From: Hypericum androsaemum
Taxonomy: Eukaryota; Streptophyta; Magnoliopsida; Malpighiales; Hypericaceae
DNA length: 64,000 bases
Direction: 5' to 3'
Assembly: GCA_963995505.1 (NCBI GenBank)
Contig: OZ023187.1
Coordinates: 10,689,176 to 10,753,175 of the forward strand
Positions 45,819 to 58,700 of the stretch are shown here, piece by piece; position 1 is the first letter of the stretch, and the number at the start of each line of letters is the position of its first letter. The position numbers and the translations under genes were made by a program. The notes under the pieces were generated by a model. That model saw nothing but the letters and a program-made list of their open reading frames with translations. It was not told the DNA's origin and did no database searches.

Positions 45819-48800
45819 GGCAAGAAAAGTAAATATAAGGCAAGAAAAGGCCAGATAAAGCAAGAGAAGGTAAGAAAGGCATTATCAGTCAAGAAAATGC
45901 AAGAAAATCCAAGGAAAATGCAAGAAAAGGCTAGAAAAGGAAATGAAAGGTAAGAAAAGGTAAGGAAAATGCAAGAAATGGCAAGAACATGAAACAAAAG
46001 ACAGGCAAATATAAGAAAAGGAAAGAAAATGCAAAAAAAGGAAAGAAAAGGCAAGGAAACGGCAAGGAAAATACGAGAAAAGATAAGAAAAGGCAAGAAA
46101 ACATAATAAAAGGAAAGATAAGACAAGAAAATGCAAGAAAAGGAAAGATAAGGCAAGAAAAGGAAAGAAAAGGAAGGATAAGGCAAGAAAAGGAAAGAAA
46201 AGGCAAGAAAAGTCTAGAAATCGGAAGAAAAGGCAAGAATAGGCAAGAAAAGGAATGGAAAGGCAAGAAAAGGAAAGAAAAGGCAAGAAAATGCAAGATA
46301 AGGTAGGATATGGCAAGATCAGGCAAGATACGGCAAAAAAAGGAAGGAAAAGGAAAAAAAGGCAAGAAAAGGCAAGAATAGGTAAGAAAATGCAAGAAAA
46401 GGCGAGGAAAAGAGAAGAAATGGCAAGAAAAGGCAAGGAAAGGCAAGGAAAGGCAAAAAAAGGCAAGGAAAAGGCAAGAAAATGAAACAAAAGGCAAGAA
46501 AATGCAAGAAAAGGGAAGAAAATGTATGGAAAAGGCAAGTAAAATACAAGAAAAGGCAAGAAAAGGTAAAAAAAGGCAAGAAAGGGAAAGAAAGGTCAAG
46601 AAAATGTAAGATAAGGCATCAAAAGGCAAGCAAAGTAAGGATAAGAAATAAAAGGCAAGAAAAGGTAAAAAAGGAAAAATAAGGCAAGAAAAGTCAGGAA
46701 AAGGCAAGAAAAGCAAGAAAATGTAAGATAAGGCAAGAAAAGAAAAGAAAGGAAACAAAAAGGAAAGATAAGGGAAGAGAAGATATGAAAAGGAAAGAAA
46801 AGGAAGGATAAGGCAAGAAAAGGCAAGAAAGGCAAGAAAGGCAAGATAAGGAAAGATAAAGCAAGAAAAGGCAAGAAAAGTTAAGAAAAGGAAAGAAAAG
46901 GAAAGATAAGGCATGAAAAGGCAAGAAAGGCAAGAAGGGCATAATAGGGCATGATAAGGCTAGAAAAAACAAAAAAGGCAAGATAAGGCTAGAAAAAACA
47001 AAAAAGGCAAGATAAGGCAAGAAAAGGAAAGAAATAGTAATAAAAGGCAAGAAATTACAAGATAAGGGAAGAAAAGGCAAGAAAAGGAATGATAAGGCAA
47101 GAAATGGAACGAAAAGGAAAGTTAAGGCAAGATAAGGTAAGAAAAGGAAAGAAAAGGCAAGATAAGGTAAGAAAACGAAAGAAAAGGGAAGAAAAAGCAA
47201 GGAAAAGTCAAGAAAAGGCAAGAAATTGCAAGATAAGGAAAGAAAAGTAAAGATTAGGCAACAAAAGGAAAGATGAGGTAAGAAAAGGCAAGAAATGGAA
47301 GGATAATGAAAGATAAATAAAGAAAAGGCAAGAAAAGGAAAGAAAAGTCAAGAAAAGGACAGATAAGGCAAGAAAATGCAAAGAAAAGGCAAGAAAAGGA
47401 AAGAAAAGGTTAGGGGAAGGCAAGAAAAGATAATAAAAGGTGAGGAAAAGGTAAGAAAATGCAAGTTCAGGCAAGATACGGCAAGAAAAGGAAGGAAAAG
47501 GAAAAAAAGATAAGAAAAGGCAAGATAAGGTAGGAAAAGGCAAGAAGAGTATAGGAAAATGCAAGAAAAGGGAAGGAAAGGCAAGAAAAGACAAGGAAAA
47601 GGCAAGAAAATGAAATAAAAGGCAAAAAAAAGGCTAGAAGATGAAAGAAAAGGAAGAAACATGCAAGGAAAATGCAAGAAAAGGAAAGAATAGGCAAGAA
47701 AAGGAAAGAACATGCAAGAAAAGGATGGATAAGGTAAGAAAAAGCAAGAAAAGGCATGAAAAGACAAGAAAGGGCAAGAAAGGGAAAGGTAAGGCAAGAA
47801 AAGGCATGAAAAGGTAAGAAAAGGGAAGATGAGGGAAGAAAAGGAAAGAAAAGGGAAGATAAGACAAGAAAATGCAAGAAAGGCGAGAAAAGGCATGAAA
47901 AGGCAAGAAAAAAAAAAGAAAAGGCAAGAAAAGGAAAGAAAAAGCAAGAATAGGCAAAAATGGCAAGATAAGGCAAGAAAATGCAAGATAAGAAAAGATA
48001 AGGCAAGAAAAGGAAAGAAAAGGAAATAAAAGGATAGATAAGGAAAGAAAAGAAATGGAAAGGCAAGAAAAGGAAAGATATGGCTAGAAAAGGAAAGAAA
48101 AGGAAAGAAAAGGTAAGAAAAGGCAAGAAAAGAAAAGAAAAGGAAAGATAATGCAAGCAAAGAAAAGAAAAGAAAAGGCAAGAAAAGGAAAGATAAGGCA
48201 AGAAAAGGAAGGATAACGTAAGAAAATGAAAGAAAAGGCAAGAAAAGGAAAGAAAAGGAAAGAAAAAGAAAGATAAGGCAAGAAAAGTCAAGATAAGGCA
48301 AGAAAAGGATAGATACAGCAAGTAAAGGAAAAAAGGCAAGAAAAGGAAAGATAAGGCAATAAATGGCATGGAAAAGGCATGAAAAGACAAGAAAAGCCAA
48401 GATAAGGCAAGAAAAGTCAAGAAAAGGCAAGAAAAGGAAAGATAAGGCAAGATAAGGCAAGAGAAGGCAAGAAAGGCAAGAAAAGGCATGATGAGGCAAG
48501 AAAAAATAACAAAAGGCAAGATAAGGCAAGAAAAGGAAAGAAAAGGCCAAAAATTGCAAATAAGGCAAGAAATGGAAAGAAAAGGAAAGAAAAGGAAATA
48601 TAAGGCAAGAAAATGCCAGAAAAGGCAAGATAAGACAAGAAAAGGCAAGACAAGGCAACAAAAGGAAAGAAAAGGCAAAAAAAGGCAATATAAGGTAAGA
48701 AAAGGAAAGGAAGGGAAAGAAAAAGCAAGAAAAAGTCAAGAAAAGGCAAGAAATTACAAGGTAGTACAAGGAAAGGCAAGATAAGGCAAGAAAAGGAAAT

Positions 48801-50996
48801 ATAAGGCAAGAAAAGAAAAGATGAGGCAAGAAAAGTAAAGAAAAGGAAGGATAAGGTAGGAAAAAAAAGGCATGAAAAGGACAAATAAGGAGAGAAAAGG
48901 CAAGAAAAAGTAAGAAAAGGCAAGAAAATGCAAGGAAAAGGAAAGAAAAGGCAAGGACAAGGCAAGAAAAGGCAAAAAAAGGTAAGAAAAAGAAAGAAAA
49001 GGTAAGGAAAAGGTAAGAAAATGCAAGGAATGGCAAGATATGACAAGATATGGCAAAGAAACTACAAGAAATGGCAAGAAAATGAAACAAAAGGCAAGAA
49101 AATGCAAGAAAATGCAAGAAAAAGGCAAGAAAATGCAAGGAAAATGCAAGAAAAGGCAAGCAAAGGAAAGATAAGGCAAGAAAAGTCAGGATAAGGCAAG
49201 AAAAGGAAAGAGAAAGCAAGAAAAGGGAAGAGAAGGCAATATAAGGGAAGAGAAGGCATGAAAAGGAAAGAAAAGGAAGGAAACGGCAAGAAAAGAAAAG
49301 GCAGGAAAAGATAAGAAAAGGCAAGAAAATGACAAATATGGAAAGAAAAGGCAAGAAAAAGTAAGAAAAGGCAAGAAAATGCTAGGAAAATGAATGAAAA
49401 GGCAAGAGAAGGCAAGGCGAAGGCAAGAAAAGGCAAGAAAAGGCAAGGAAAAGTAAAGAAAATGCAAGGAAGGGCAGGATAAGGCAAGATCAGGCAAGAT
49501 ACGCCAAGAAAAGGAAGGAAAAGGAAAAAAAGGTGAGATAAGGTAAGAAAAGGCAAGGAAAAGTCAAGAACAGACAAGGAAACAGCAAGAAAAGGCAAGA
49601 AAATGAAACAAAAGGCAAGAAAATGCAAGAAAATGGAAGAAAAAGGCAAGAAATGGCAAGAAAAGGCCAGGAAAAGGCAAGGAAAATGCAAGGAAAATGC
49701 AAGGAAAGGCAAGAAAAGGCAAGAAATGGCAAGAAAAGAAAAGATAAGGCAAGAAAAGTTAGGATAAGGCAAGAAAAGGAAACTGAAGGCAAGATAAGGG
49801 AAGAGAAGGTATGAAAAGGAAAGAAAAGGAAGGATAAGGAAAGAAAATGAAAGAAAAGGCCAGATAAGGCAAGAAAAGGCAAGATAAGGCAAGAAAAGGA
49901 AAGATATGGCAAGAAAAGTGTAGAAAAGGAAAAAAAGGAAAGAAAAGGCAAGGCAAGATGAGGCAAGAAAAGGAAAGATTAAGCGAGAAAAGGCAAGGAA
50001 AAGGCATGAAAAGGTAAGAAAAAGAAAGAGAAGGCAAGAAAAGGCATGAAAAGTTAAGAAAAGGAAAGATAAGGGAAGAAAAGGAAAGATAAGGCAAGAT
50101 AAGGCACGAAAAGGCAAGAAGAGCAAGAAAAGGCATGATAAGGCAAGAAAAAACAATAAAAGACAAGAAAAGGAAAGAAAAAGCAAGATAAGACAAGAAA
50201 TGGCAAGATAAGGCAAGGAAAGGCAAAGAAAGGAAAGATAAGGCAAGAAAAGGAAAGAAAAGGAAAGATAAGGCAAGAAAAGTCAAGAAAAGGTAAGAAA
50301 AGATAAGAAAATGCAAGAAAAAGCAAGATACAGCAAGAAAAGGAAAGAAATGGAAAAAAATGGCAAGGAAAGGAAAGGCAAGGCAAGAAAAGGCAGGGAA
50401 AAGGAAAGGAAAGGCAAGATAAAGCAAAAAAAGACAAGATACGGCAAGAAAAGGAAAGAAAAGGAAAAAAGGCAAGAAAAGGCAAGAAAGGGCAAGGAAA
50501 AGGCAAGAAAAATGTAAGAAAAGGCCAGAAAAGGAAACAAAAGGTAAGAAAATGCAAGCAAAGGTAAGAACAAGGCAACAAAAGGAAAAAAATACAAGGA
50601 AAAGGCAAGAAAAATGCAAGAAAAGGAAAGATAAGGAAAGAAAAGGAAATATAACGCAAGAAAGGAAAAGAAAAGAAAAGACAAGATGAGGCAAGAAAAT
50701 ATAAGATAATGGAAGAAAAGGAAAGAAAATGCAAGATAAGGCAAGAAAGGAATGATACAACAAGGAAAGGAAAGAAAAGGTAAGATACGCAAGAAAAGAA
50801 AAGAAAAGGAAAAATGGCAAGAAAAGGCAAGGTAAGGAAAGAAATGGCAAGATACGGAAAGAAAAGGAAAAAAATGGAAAAAAGGCAAGAAAAGGAAAGA
50901 TAAGGCAGGAAAAAGGTAAGAAAAGGCAAGGAAAGGCAAGATAAAGTAAGAAAAGATAAGATACAGCAAGAAAAGGAAAAAAAGGCATGAAAAGGA
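45707..50996 (+). repeat. Purine-rich 10-bp satellite, array 5
   Basis: 5.3 kb of the same units, purine-rich on the + strand. The first about 140 bp, beginning right at the gag junction (GGCAATATAAGGTAAG at 45718), recur at 48684: a duplication with an offset of 2,966 bp and few differences. A 29-bp tandem period is visible at 46955-47000. The longest minus-strand open frame in the window (47348-49354, 668 codons) lies here and is compositional. Confidence 0.95.
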
Positions 50997-52785
50997 GCTA
51001 TCATCTTTGAAATTTTTTCCACTTGAAAAGGGGTTTCTTTGCTTTCAGTTTGCAAGTGAGGAAGACATGAAGCATGTTTGGATGACTTCATCATGGAAAA
51101 TTCCCCAAGGACATCTTTACCTACAATCATGGGTTCTATATTTTTCTCCCAAGAGTTTTCGGAGCATCCTTGCTAAGGTTTGGGTCCAACTGAATGGATG
51201 GAGCTCGAAGCATGTAGCTCAGGACATCCTTTTTGGGCTAGCAGCTTCTATCGGCTATCCCATACATCTTGACACAGGCACATTGAATAAGTTTAACGGG
51301 GCTATAGTACGTGTCTTGGTGCAAGTTGATATGGCTAAACCTTTGAAAGACATGGTTATATTAAAGATTTTGGTAGAGAGATGCTTGGTGAATGTAGTTT
51401 ACGAAGAGCTACCAAAGTTCTATGACCATTGTGTGTCTATTGGGCATTTGAAGGAATTTTGTCATAAATTACATCTGATGGATGTAGCTCCGATACAGGA
51501 GAAAGCTCAAGGAAAGCAAGTGGTTGATTTGCTGACTAAGCCTATTGGTGGTGCTAGGTGTATGAAGTATGTTTGAGAAGAGAAAGGTAATATTGCATCA
51601 ACTTCTAGTGCTCCTTCGGTTCCTAGTGATAATGCAAGAGCTAGAGTTTCAACTTCTAACGCTTTTGATACGTTAAGAGAGGTGAGTGCAATCGTTGATG
51701 ATGTTGTCGAGGTCTCTCCTGCAGCGATTATGAATTCACTGAGGTCTAGTAATGCTCTTTGGGTTCTCGATGTGACTCCTTGTGCATTTGATGGTATTGG
51801 ATCTCTTGTGCATTTGACCAATTTTAATGTGCTCGATAAGGGTTCCTTTATGCATGAGAAAGACATGTGTACCTCTTTGGCTATGATTTCAATTCTTGAA
51901 AACTTGGTGCAAGAGCATGAGGACCTTGCTGGCTGCACAGAGGTAGAGGAGAGGCCTTTTGTTGAGGTCATTTTGTTACAAGCTAATGTTTCATCTCCAG
52001 CATGCATGGAGGTAGAGGAGTGCATGGAATTGGTCACGAACTTGATATTGGAAGAGCTTGAGTACATGGCATGGAAAAAAGATGTTCCTATTTTGGTTAC
52101 TAAACTTGTTAATCCTAATGGTTCGCATATGGGGGAAGGGGTTTCATTGGAATTAGCAGTGGTTCTGGAAGAGAACTCATCTAGTGTTTTGAGCCTGTCC
52201 ATGCGGTGGACCAACATGGAGCTTCAGAGTTAGTTGGGACCACCATTGTTCCTATCCAGAATTTGGTGCATTTTGGAATTTGGGATGAATTCAGCCCATG
52301 TAGGTCGAACAAGGCAGCCGTTCTAGAGCAATCGCGTTGGCCAGTGGTGAGTGGGATTCAAATTGAGGAAGTATTGGATGACTCACCTTCTATAGGGCAG
52401 CAGACTCCCTGGCCATTGGTTACGGCTCCCGTGACGCCGTCTTCTATGCCAGTGATGACAAACCCGAAGGTTGCACAAGCTGAAGGCTCGACTTGGGGCA
52501 AGGCTGGAAAGGGTAAAATGAGCTCTTCAAAAGGCTCTAAATATAAGGGTTTGAAGTTGGGTTTTCTTGGTAGGAGAACCCCGATATTACAAGGCTCTAC
52601 TATGTCTATCTTGGGTCGTGCTTCAGCCTTGCTCCCTACGGAACCCACGCCTATCCCGGTTCAAGAAGGTAACAATGTTGTTGTTTTCTCTGACACAGAT
52701 GATTTACTTGCTTCATTGAAGTTCATAGGCTCGATTACAAAGCAAATGAAGAACAATTGGTTGGACGATGTTGAGTATTTTGACC
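50997..52785 (+). pseudogene. Plant LINE ORF1 remnant (DUF4283-like and CCHC)
   Basis: ORF1 of plant L1-type LINEs encodes an RNA-binding protein. The text starts in the middle of a DUF4283-like domain (EKGFLCFQFASEEDMKHVW, LYLQSWVLYFSP, VWVQLNG, IVRVLVQVDMAKPL) over residues 1-135 from the ATG at 51007. A CCHC_4-type knuckle follows, but its first Cys is replaced by Tyr139 (C142, H147 and C152 remain). A TGA at 51574-51576 stops the frame; the same frame is open again to 52233, and a shift near 52206-52233 leads into a third part that continues to about 52785 as a linker without known domain. Both ends are cut by satellite, which is purine-rich on the left and pyrimidine-rich on the right. 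No endonuclease or RT is present. A captured host gene is possible but less likely. Confidence 0.7.
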
Positions 52786-55700
52786 TTCTTGCCTTTTTCT
52801 TGCCTTTTTCTTTCCTTTTTCTTGCCTTTCCTTGCCTTTTCCATACCTTTTCTTGCCTTTTCTTATATTGTATTGCCTTCCCTTACCTTTTCCTGCCTTA
52901 TCTTTCCTTTTCCTTCCCTTATCTTACCTTTTCTTACCTTTTCCTATCTTTTCTTGCCTTATCTTGCCTTTCCTCGCCTTTTCTTTCCTATTCTTACCTT
53001 TCCTTGCCATATCTTTCCTTTTATTGCCTTTTGTTACCTTTCGTGGCCTTTTCTTATCTTCTCTTTCCTTTTCTTATCTTTTCTTACCTTTTCTTAACTT
53101 TTTTTACTCTATCTTTTCCTTTTTTTTCTTTTTCTTTCCTTTTCTTACCTTTTCTTGCATTTTCTTGCCTTTTCCATTCCTTTTCCTTGTCTTTTCTTTC
53201 CTTTTCTTGCCTTTTCTCGCGTTTCTTACCTTTCCTTACCTTTTCTAACCTTAGCTTGTATTTTCTTTCCTTTTTTAACCTTATCTTGCCTTGTCTTGCC
53301 TTCCCTTACCTTTTCTTTCCTTTTCTTGCTTTTTCTTGCTGTATGATGCCTTTTCTTACCTTTTCTTGCCCTTTCCTTGCCTTTTCCTTGCCTTTTCTTT
53401 CCTTTTCCTTGCATTTTCTTGCCTTTTCTTACCTTATCTTGCCTTTTTCTTTCTTTTCTTGCCTTTTATATCCTTATCATGCCTTTTCTTACCTTATCTT
53501 GCCTTTCCTTTCCTTGCCTTTTCCATGCCTTTTCTTGCCTTTCTTGTCTTATCTGGCCTTTCCTTCCCTTTTCTTGCCTTATCTTCTCTTTTCTTGCCTT
53601 TTGCTATCTTTTTTTACCTTATTTTTCCTTTTCGTGCCTTTTCTTGCCTTTTCCTTGCCTTTATCCTACCTTTACTTGCCATTTCTTTTCTTTTCTTTCC
53701 TTTTCCTTGCCTCTTCTTGCCCTATCTTTCCTTTACTTGCCTTATCTTGCCTTTTCTTCCCTTTTTTGGCTTTTCTTGTCTTTTCATTCCTATTCCTTGC
53801 CTTTTCTTAAATTATCTTGCCTTTTCTTGCCTTCTCCTTTCCTTTTCTTGCCTTTTCCTTGACTTAGCTTGCCAGTTCTTTCATTTTCTTTCTTTTTTTC
53901 CTTTTCCTTCCTTTTTTTCCTTTTCCTTCCTTTTTTTGTCGTATCTTTCCTTTTCTTATCGTATCTTTCCTTTTCTTGTTGTATCTTTCATTATCTTACC
54001 TTATCTTTCCTTTTCTTGCTTAATCTTTCCTCTTCTTGCCTTATCTTGCCTTTTCTTACATTTTCTTGCCTTATCTTGCCTTTTCCTGGCCTTTTCTTAA
54101 ATTTTCTTGCCTTTTCTTTCCTTCTCTTATCTTTTTCTTGCCTTTTCTTTTCTTTTCTTGTCTTATCTTTCCTTTTATATTCTTTTCTTGCCTTATCTTG
54201 CCTTATCTTTCATTTTCTTGCCTTATCTTTCCTTTTCTTGCCCTTTCTTGCCTTATCTTTCCTTTTCTTGCATTTTCTTTCCTTTTCTTGCCTTATATTT
54301 CCTTTTCTTGCCGTTTCGTGCCATGTCTTTCCTTTTCTTTTTCTTTTTTGCCTTCTCTTTCCTTTTGTTGTCTTATCATTCCTTTTCTTTCTTTTTCTGG
54401 ACTTCTCTTTCCTTTTTTTTTCCTTTATCTTGCTTTTTCTTGCCTTTCCTTGCCTTTTTCATACCTTTTTTTGCCTTATCTTCCCTTGTCTTGCCTTTTT
54501 CTTGCTTTTTCCCTGCCTTTTCATGCTTTTTCTTGCATTTTCTTATCTTTTCTGGCCTTTCCTTGCCTTTTCTTGCCTTACCTTGCCTTTTCCTTGCCTT
54601 ATTTTTCCTTTTCTCTCCTTTTCATGCCTTATCATTCGTTTTCTTGCCTTTACCTTGCCTTTTCTTGCCTTTTCTTGTCGTTTTTTATCGTTTCTTACCT
54701 TTTTCCTACCTTTTCTTGCCATTTCTTTTCATTTCTTGCTTTTTCCTTGCCTCTTCTTGCCTTATCTTTCCTTTGCTAGCCTTATCTTGCTTTTTCTTCA
54801 CTTTGCTTTGCTTTTCTTGCCTTTTCCTTGCCTTTTCCTTGCCTTTTCTTGCATTATCTTGCCATTTCTTGCCTTCTCCAATACTTTTCTTGTCTGTTCT
54901 TTCCTTTTCTTGCTTTTTTCTGTTTCTTTCCTTTTCTTATCGTATCTTTCCTTTTCTTGTCGTATCTTTCCTTTTCTTGTCGTATCTTTTATTTTCTTGC
55001 CTTATCTTTCCTTTTCTTGCCTAATCTTTCCTCTTCTTGCCTTATCTTTTCTTTTCTTACTTTTTCATGTCTTATCTTGCCTTTTCTTACCTTTTCTTGC
55101 CTTTTCCTTGCCTTTTCTTCCCTTTTCTTGCCTTTTCTTTTCTTATCTTTCCTTTTAATTTCTTTTCTTGCCTTATCATTCGTTTACTTCCCTTATCATT
55201 CCTTTTCTTTCCCTTTCTTGCCTTTTCATTTCTTTTCTTGCCTTTTCTTTCCCTTTCTTGCCCTTTCTTGCCTAATCTTTCATTTTCTAAACTTTTCCTT
55301 CATTTTCCTGCCATGTCCTTCCTTTTCTTTTTCTTTTCATGCCTTCTCTTTCCTTTTCTTGTCTTATACTTCCTTTTCTTACCTTATCTTGCCTTTTCTT
55401 GCTTTATATTTCCTTTTCTAGACTTTTCTTGCCTTTTATTGCCATTTCTTTGATTGTCTTCCCTCATCCTTATTTTTCTTGCCATCAATTACCTTTTCTT
55501 TCCTTTTCCTGACTTTTCTTGCCTTATCTTTCCTATTCTTTCCTTTTCTTACCTTTTCTTGCTTTTCCTTGCCTTTCCTTGCCTTTTCCATGCCTTTCCT
55601 TGCCTTTTCCATGCCTTTTCTTAAATTTTCTTGCCTTTTCTTTCCTTGTCTTATCTTTTTCTTGCCTTTTCTTGCCTTTTCTTTTCTTTTATTGTCTTAT

Positions 55701-58700
55701 CTTTCCTTTTATATTCTTTTCTTGCCTTATCTTGCCTTATCATTCCTTTTTTGCCTTATCTTTCCTTTTCTTGCCCTTTCTTGCCTTATCTTTTCTTTTC
55801 TTGGGTTTTCTTTCCTTTTCTTGCCTTATATTTCCTTTTCTTGCCATTTCTTGCCGTTTCTTGCCTTTTCTTTTTCTTTTCTTGCCTTCTCTTTCCTTTT
55901 GTTGTCTTATTATTCTTTTTCTTTCCTTTTCGTGCCTTATCCTACCTTTTCTTGCCTTATCTTTCCTTTTCTGGACTTCTCTTTCCTTTTTTTTCCTTTA
56001 TCTTGCCTTTTTCTTGCCTTTCCTTGCCTTTTTCATGCCTTTTCTTGCCTTATCTTGCCTTTTTCTAGCCTTTTCCCTGCCTTTTTCATGCCTTTTCATG
56101 CTTTTTCTTATATTTTCTAGCCTTTCCTTGCCTTTTCTGGCCTTACCTTGCTTTTTCCTTGCCTTATTTTTCCTTTTCCTGCCTTTTCATTCCTTATCAT
56201 TCCTTTTCTTGCCTTTACCTTGCCTTTTCTTGCCTTTTCTTGTCGTTTCTTATCGTTTCTTGAAGTTTCTTGCCTTTTTCCTGCCTTTTCTTGCCATTTC
56301 TTTTCTTTTCTTGTCTTGCCTTTTCCTTGCCTCTTCTTGCCTTATCTTTCCTTTGCTTGCCTTATCTTGCCTTTTCTTCACTTTTCTTGGCTTTTCTTGC
56401 CTTTTCCTTGCCTTTTCTTGCATTATCTTGCCTTTTCTTGCCTTCTCCAATCCTTTTCTTGCCTTTTCCTTGCCTTATCTTGTCTGTTCTTTCCTTTTCT
56501 TATTTTTTTGTCGTATCTTTCCTTTTTTTGCCGTATCTTTCCTTTTTTTGCCGTATCTTTCCTTTTTTTGTCGTATCTTTTGTTTTCTTGCCTTATCTTT
56601 CCTTTTCTTGCCTAATCTTTACTCTTCTTGCCTTATCTTTTCTTTTCTTACTTTTTCATGTCTTATCTTGCCTTTTCTTACCTTTTCTTGCATTTTCCTT
56701 GCATTTTCATCCCTTTTCTAGCCTTTTCTTGTCTTGTCTTATCTTTCCTTTTATTTTCTTTTCTTGCCTTATAATTCATTTACTTCCCTTATCATACCTT
56801 CTCTTGCCTTTTCTTTTCTTTTCTTTTCTTGCATTTTCTTTTCCTTTCTTGTCCTTTCTAACCTAATCTTTCCCTTTCTTAACGTTTCCTTCATTTTCCT
56901 GCCATGTCCTTTCTTTTCTTTTTCTTTTCTTGCCTTCTCTTTCCTTTTCTTGTTTTATACTTCCTTTTCTTTCCTTTTCTTACTTTATCTTGCCTTATCT
57001 TGCCTTTTCTTACTTTTTCTTGCCTTTTTCTTTCCTTTTCTTGCCTTTCCTTACCTTTTCCATGCATTTTCTTGCCTTTTCCATGCCTTGTCTTGCCTTT
57101 TCCATGCCTTTTCTTGCCTTATATTTCCTTTTCTTGCCTTTTTCTTTCCTTTTCTTGCCTTTCCTTGCCTTAGCCTTGCCTTTCCTTGCCTTTTCCATGC
57201 CTTTTCTTGCCTTTTCAGGCCTTTCCTTGCCTTTTTTGGCCTTATATTGCCTTTTCCTTGCCTTGTCTTCCCTTTTCTTGCCTTTTCCTGTCTTCTCTTA
57301 CCTGATCTTTCCTTTTCTTGCCTTTTCTTGTCGTTTCTTATCGTTTCTTGCCTTTTCTTGCCATATATTTTCTTTTCTTTTCTTGTCTTTGCTTACCTTA
57401 TCTTTCCTTTTCTTGCCTATGTTTGGCTTTTCTTGTCTTTTCATGCCTTTTCCTTGCCTTTTCTTGCATTACCTTGCCTTTTCTTGCCTTATCTTACCTT
57501 TTCTTACCTTTTTTTTCCTTATCTTGTATTTTCTTTCTTTTTCTTGCCTTTTCTAGCCTTTTTCTTTCCTTTCCTTAAATTTTCTTGCCTTTTCTTTCCT
57601 TTTCTTGTCTTTTTCTTGCTTTTTCTGGCATTTTCTTTCCTTTTCTTGGCTTATCTTTCCTTTTATTTTCCTTTCATGCCTTATCATTCCTTTTCTTGCC
57701 TTATCTTTCCTTTTCTTGCCCTTTCTTGCCTTATCTTTCCTTTTCTTTCCCTTTCTTACCTTATCTTTCTTTTCTTAACTTTTCTTTCATTTTCTTGCCA
57801 TATCTTTTCTTTTCTTTTCTTTTCTTGCCTTCGCTTTCCTTTTCTTATCTTATCCTTCCTTTTCTTTCCTTTTGTTACCTTATCTTGCATTTTTTGCCTT
57901 ATCTTTGCTTTTCTGTTCTTTTCTTGCCTTTTCTTGACATTTCTTTCTTTTTCAAGCCTTATCTTTACTTTTCTTGTCATCAATTACCTTTTCTTTCCCT
58001 TTCCTAACTTTTCTTGCCTTATCTTTCCTTTTCTTGCCTTTTCTTGCCCTTTCCTTGCCTTTTTCTTGCCTTTTCTTGCCATTTTTTGCCTTTTCTTTCA
58101 TTTTCCTTAACTTTTCTTGCCTTTTCTTACCTTATCTTGCCTTTTTCTTCCTTTTCTTGCCTTTTATTTCCTTATATTGCCTTTTCTTGCCTTTTCTTTT
58201 GTTATCTTTCCTTACCTTGCCTTTTCTTGCCTTATCTTGCCTTTCCTTTCCTTTCCTTTCATTTTCCATGCCTTATCTTTCTTTTTCTTGCCTTTTCCAT
58301 GCCTTTGCTTGCCTTTCTGTGCCTTTCCTTGCCTTTTCCTTTCATTTCCTTACATTTTCCATGCCTTTTCTTACCTTTTCATGCCTTTTCTTATCTTTTC
58401 TTGCCTTTCCTAGCTTAATCTTGCCTTTTCCTTGCCTTATCTTACCTTTTCTTGCATTATTTTTCCTTTTCTTGCCTTTTCCTTGCCTTTATCCTGCCTC
58501 TCCTTGCCTTATCTTTTCTTTTCTTGCCTTTTCCTTGCCTCTTCTCTTGCCTTGTCTTACCTTCTCTTACCTTTTCTTTCCTTTTCTTGCCGTATGATGC
58601 CTTTTCTTACGTTTTCTTTCCTTTTCTTGCCCTTTGCTTGCCTTTTCCTTGCCTTTTCCTGCCATTTCTTGCCTTTTCTTTCCATTTCCTTTCATTTTCT

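Noticed and set aside
47348..49354. 668-codon minus-strand frame, the longest in the window
   Set aside because: Pure satellite translation, explained by the lack of T on the other strand.
402..50996. G-quadruplex or telomere-like repeats
   Set aside because: G runs are almost all of length two, and no TTTAGGG array is present.
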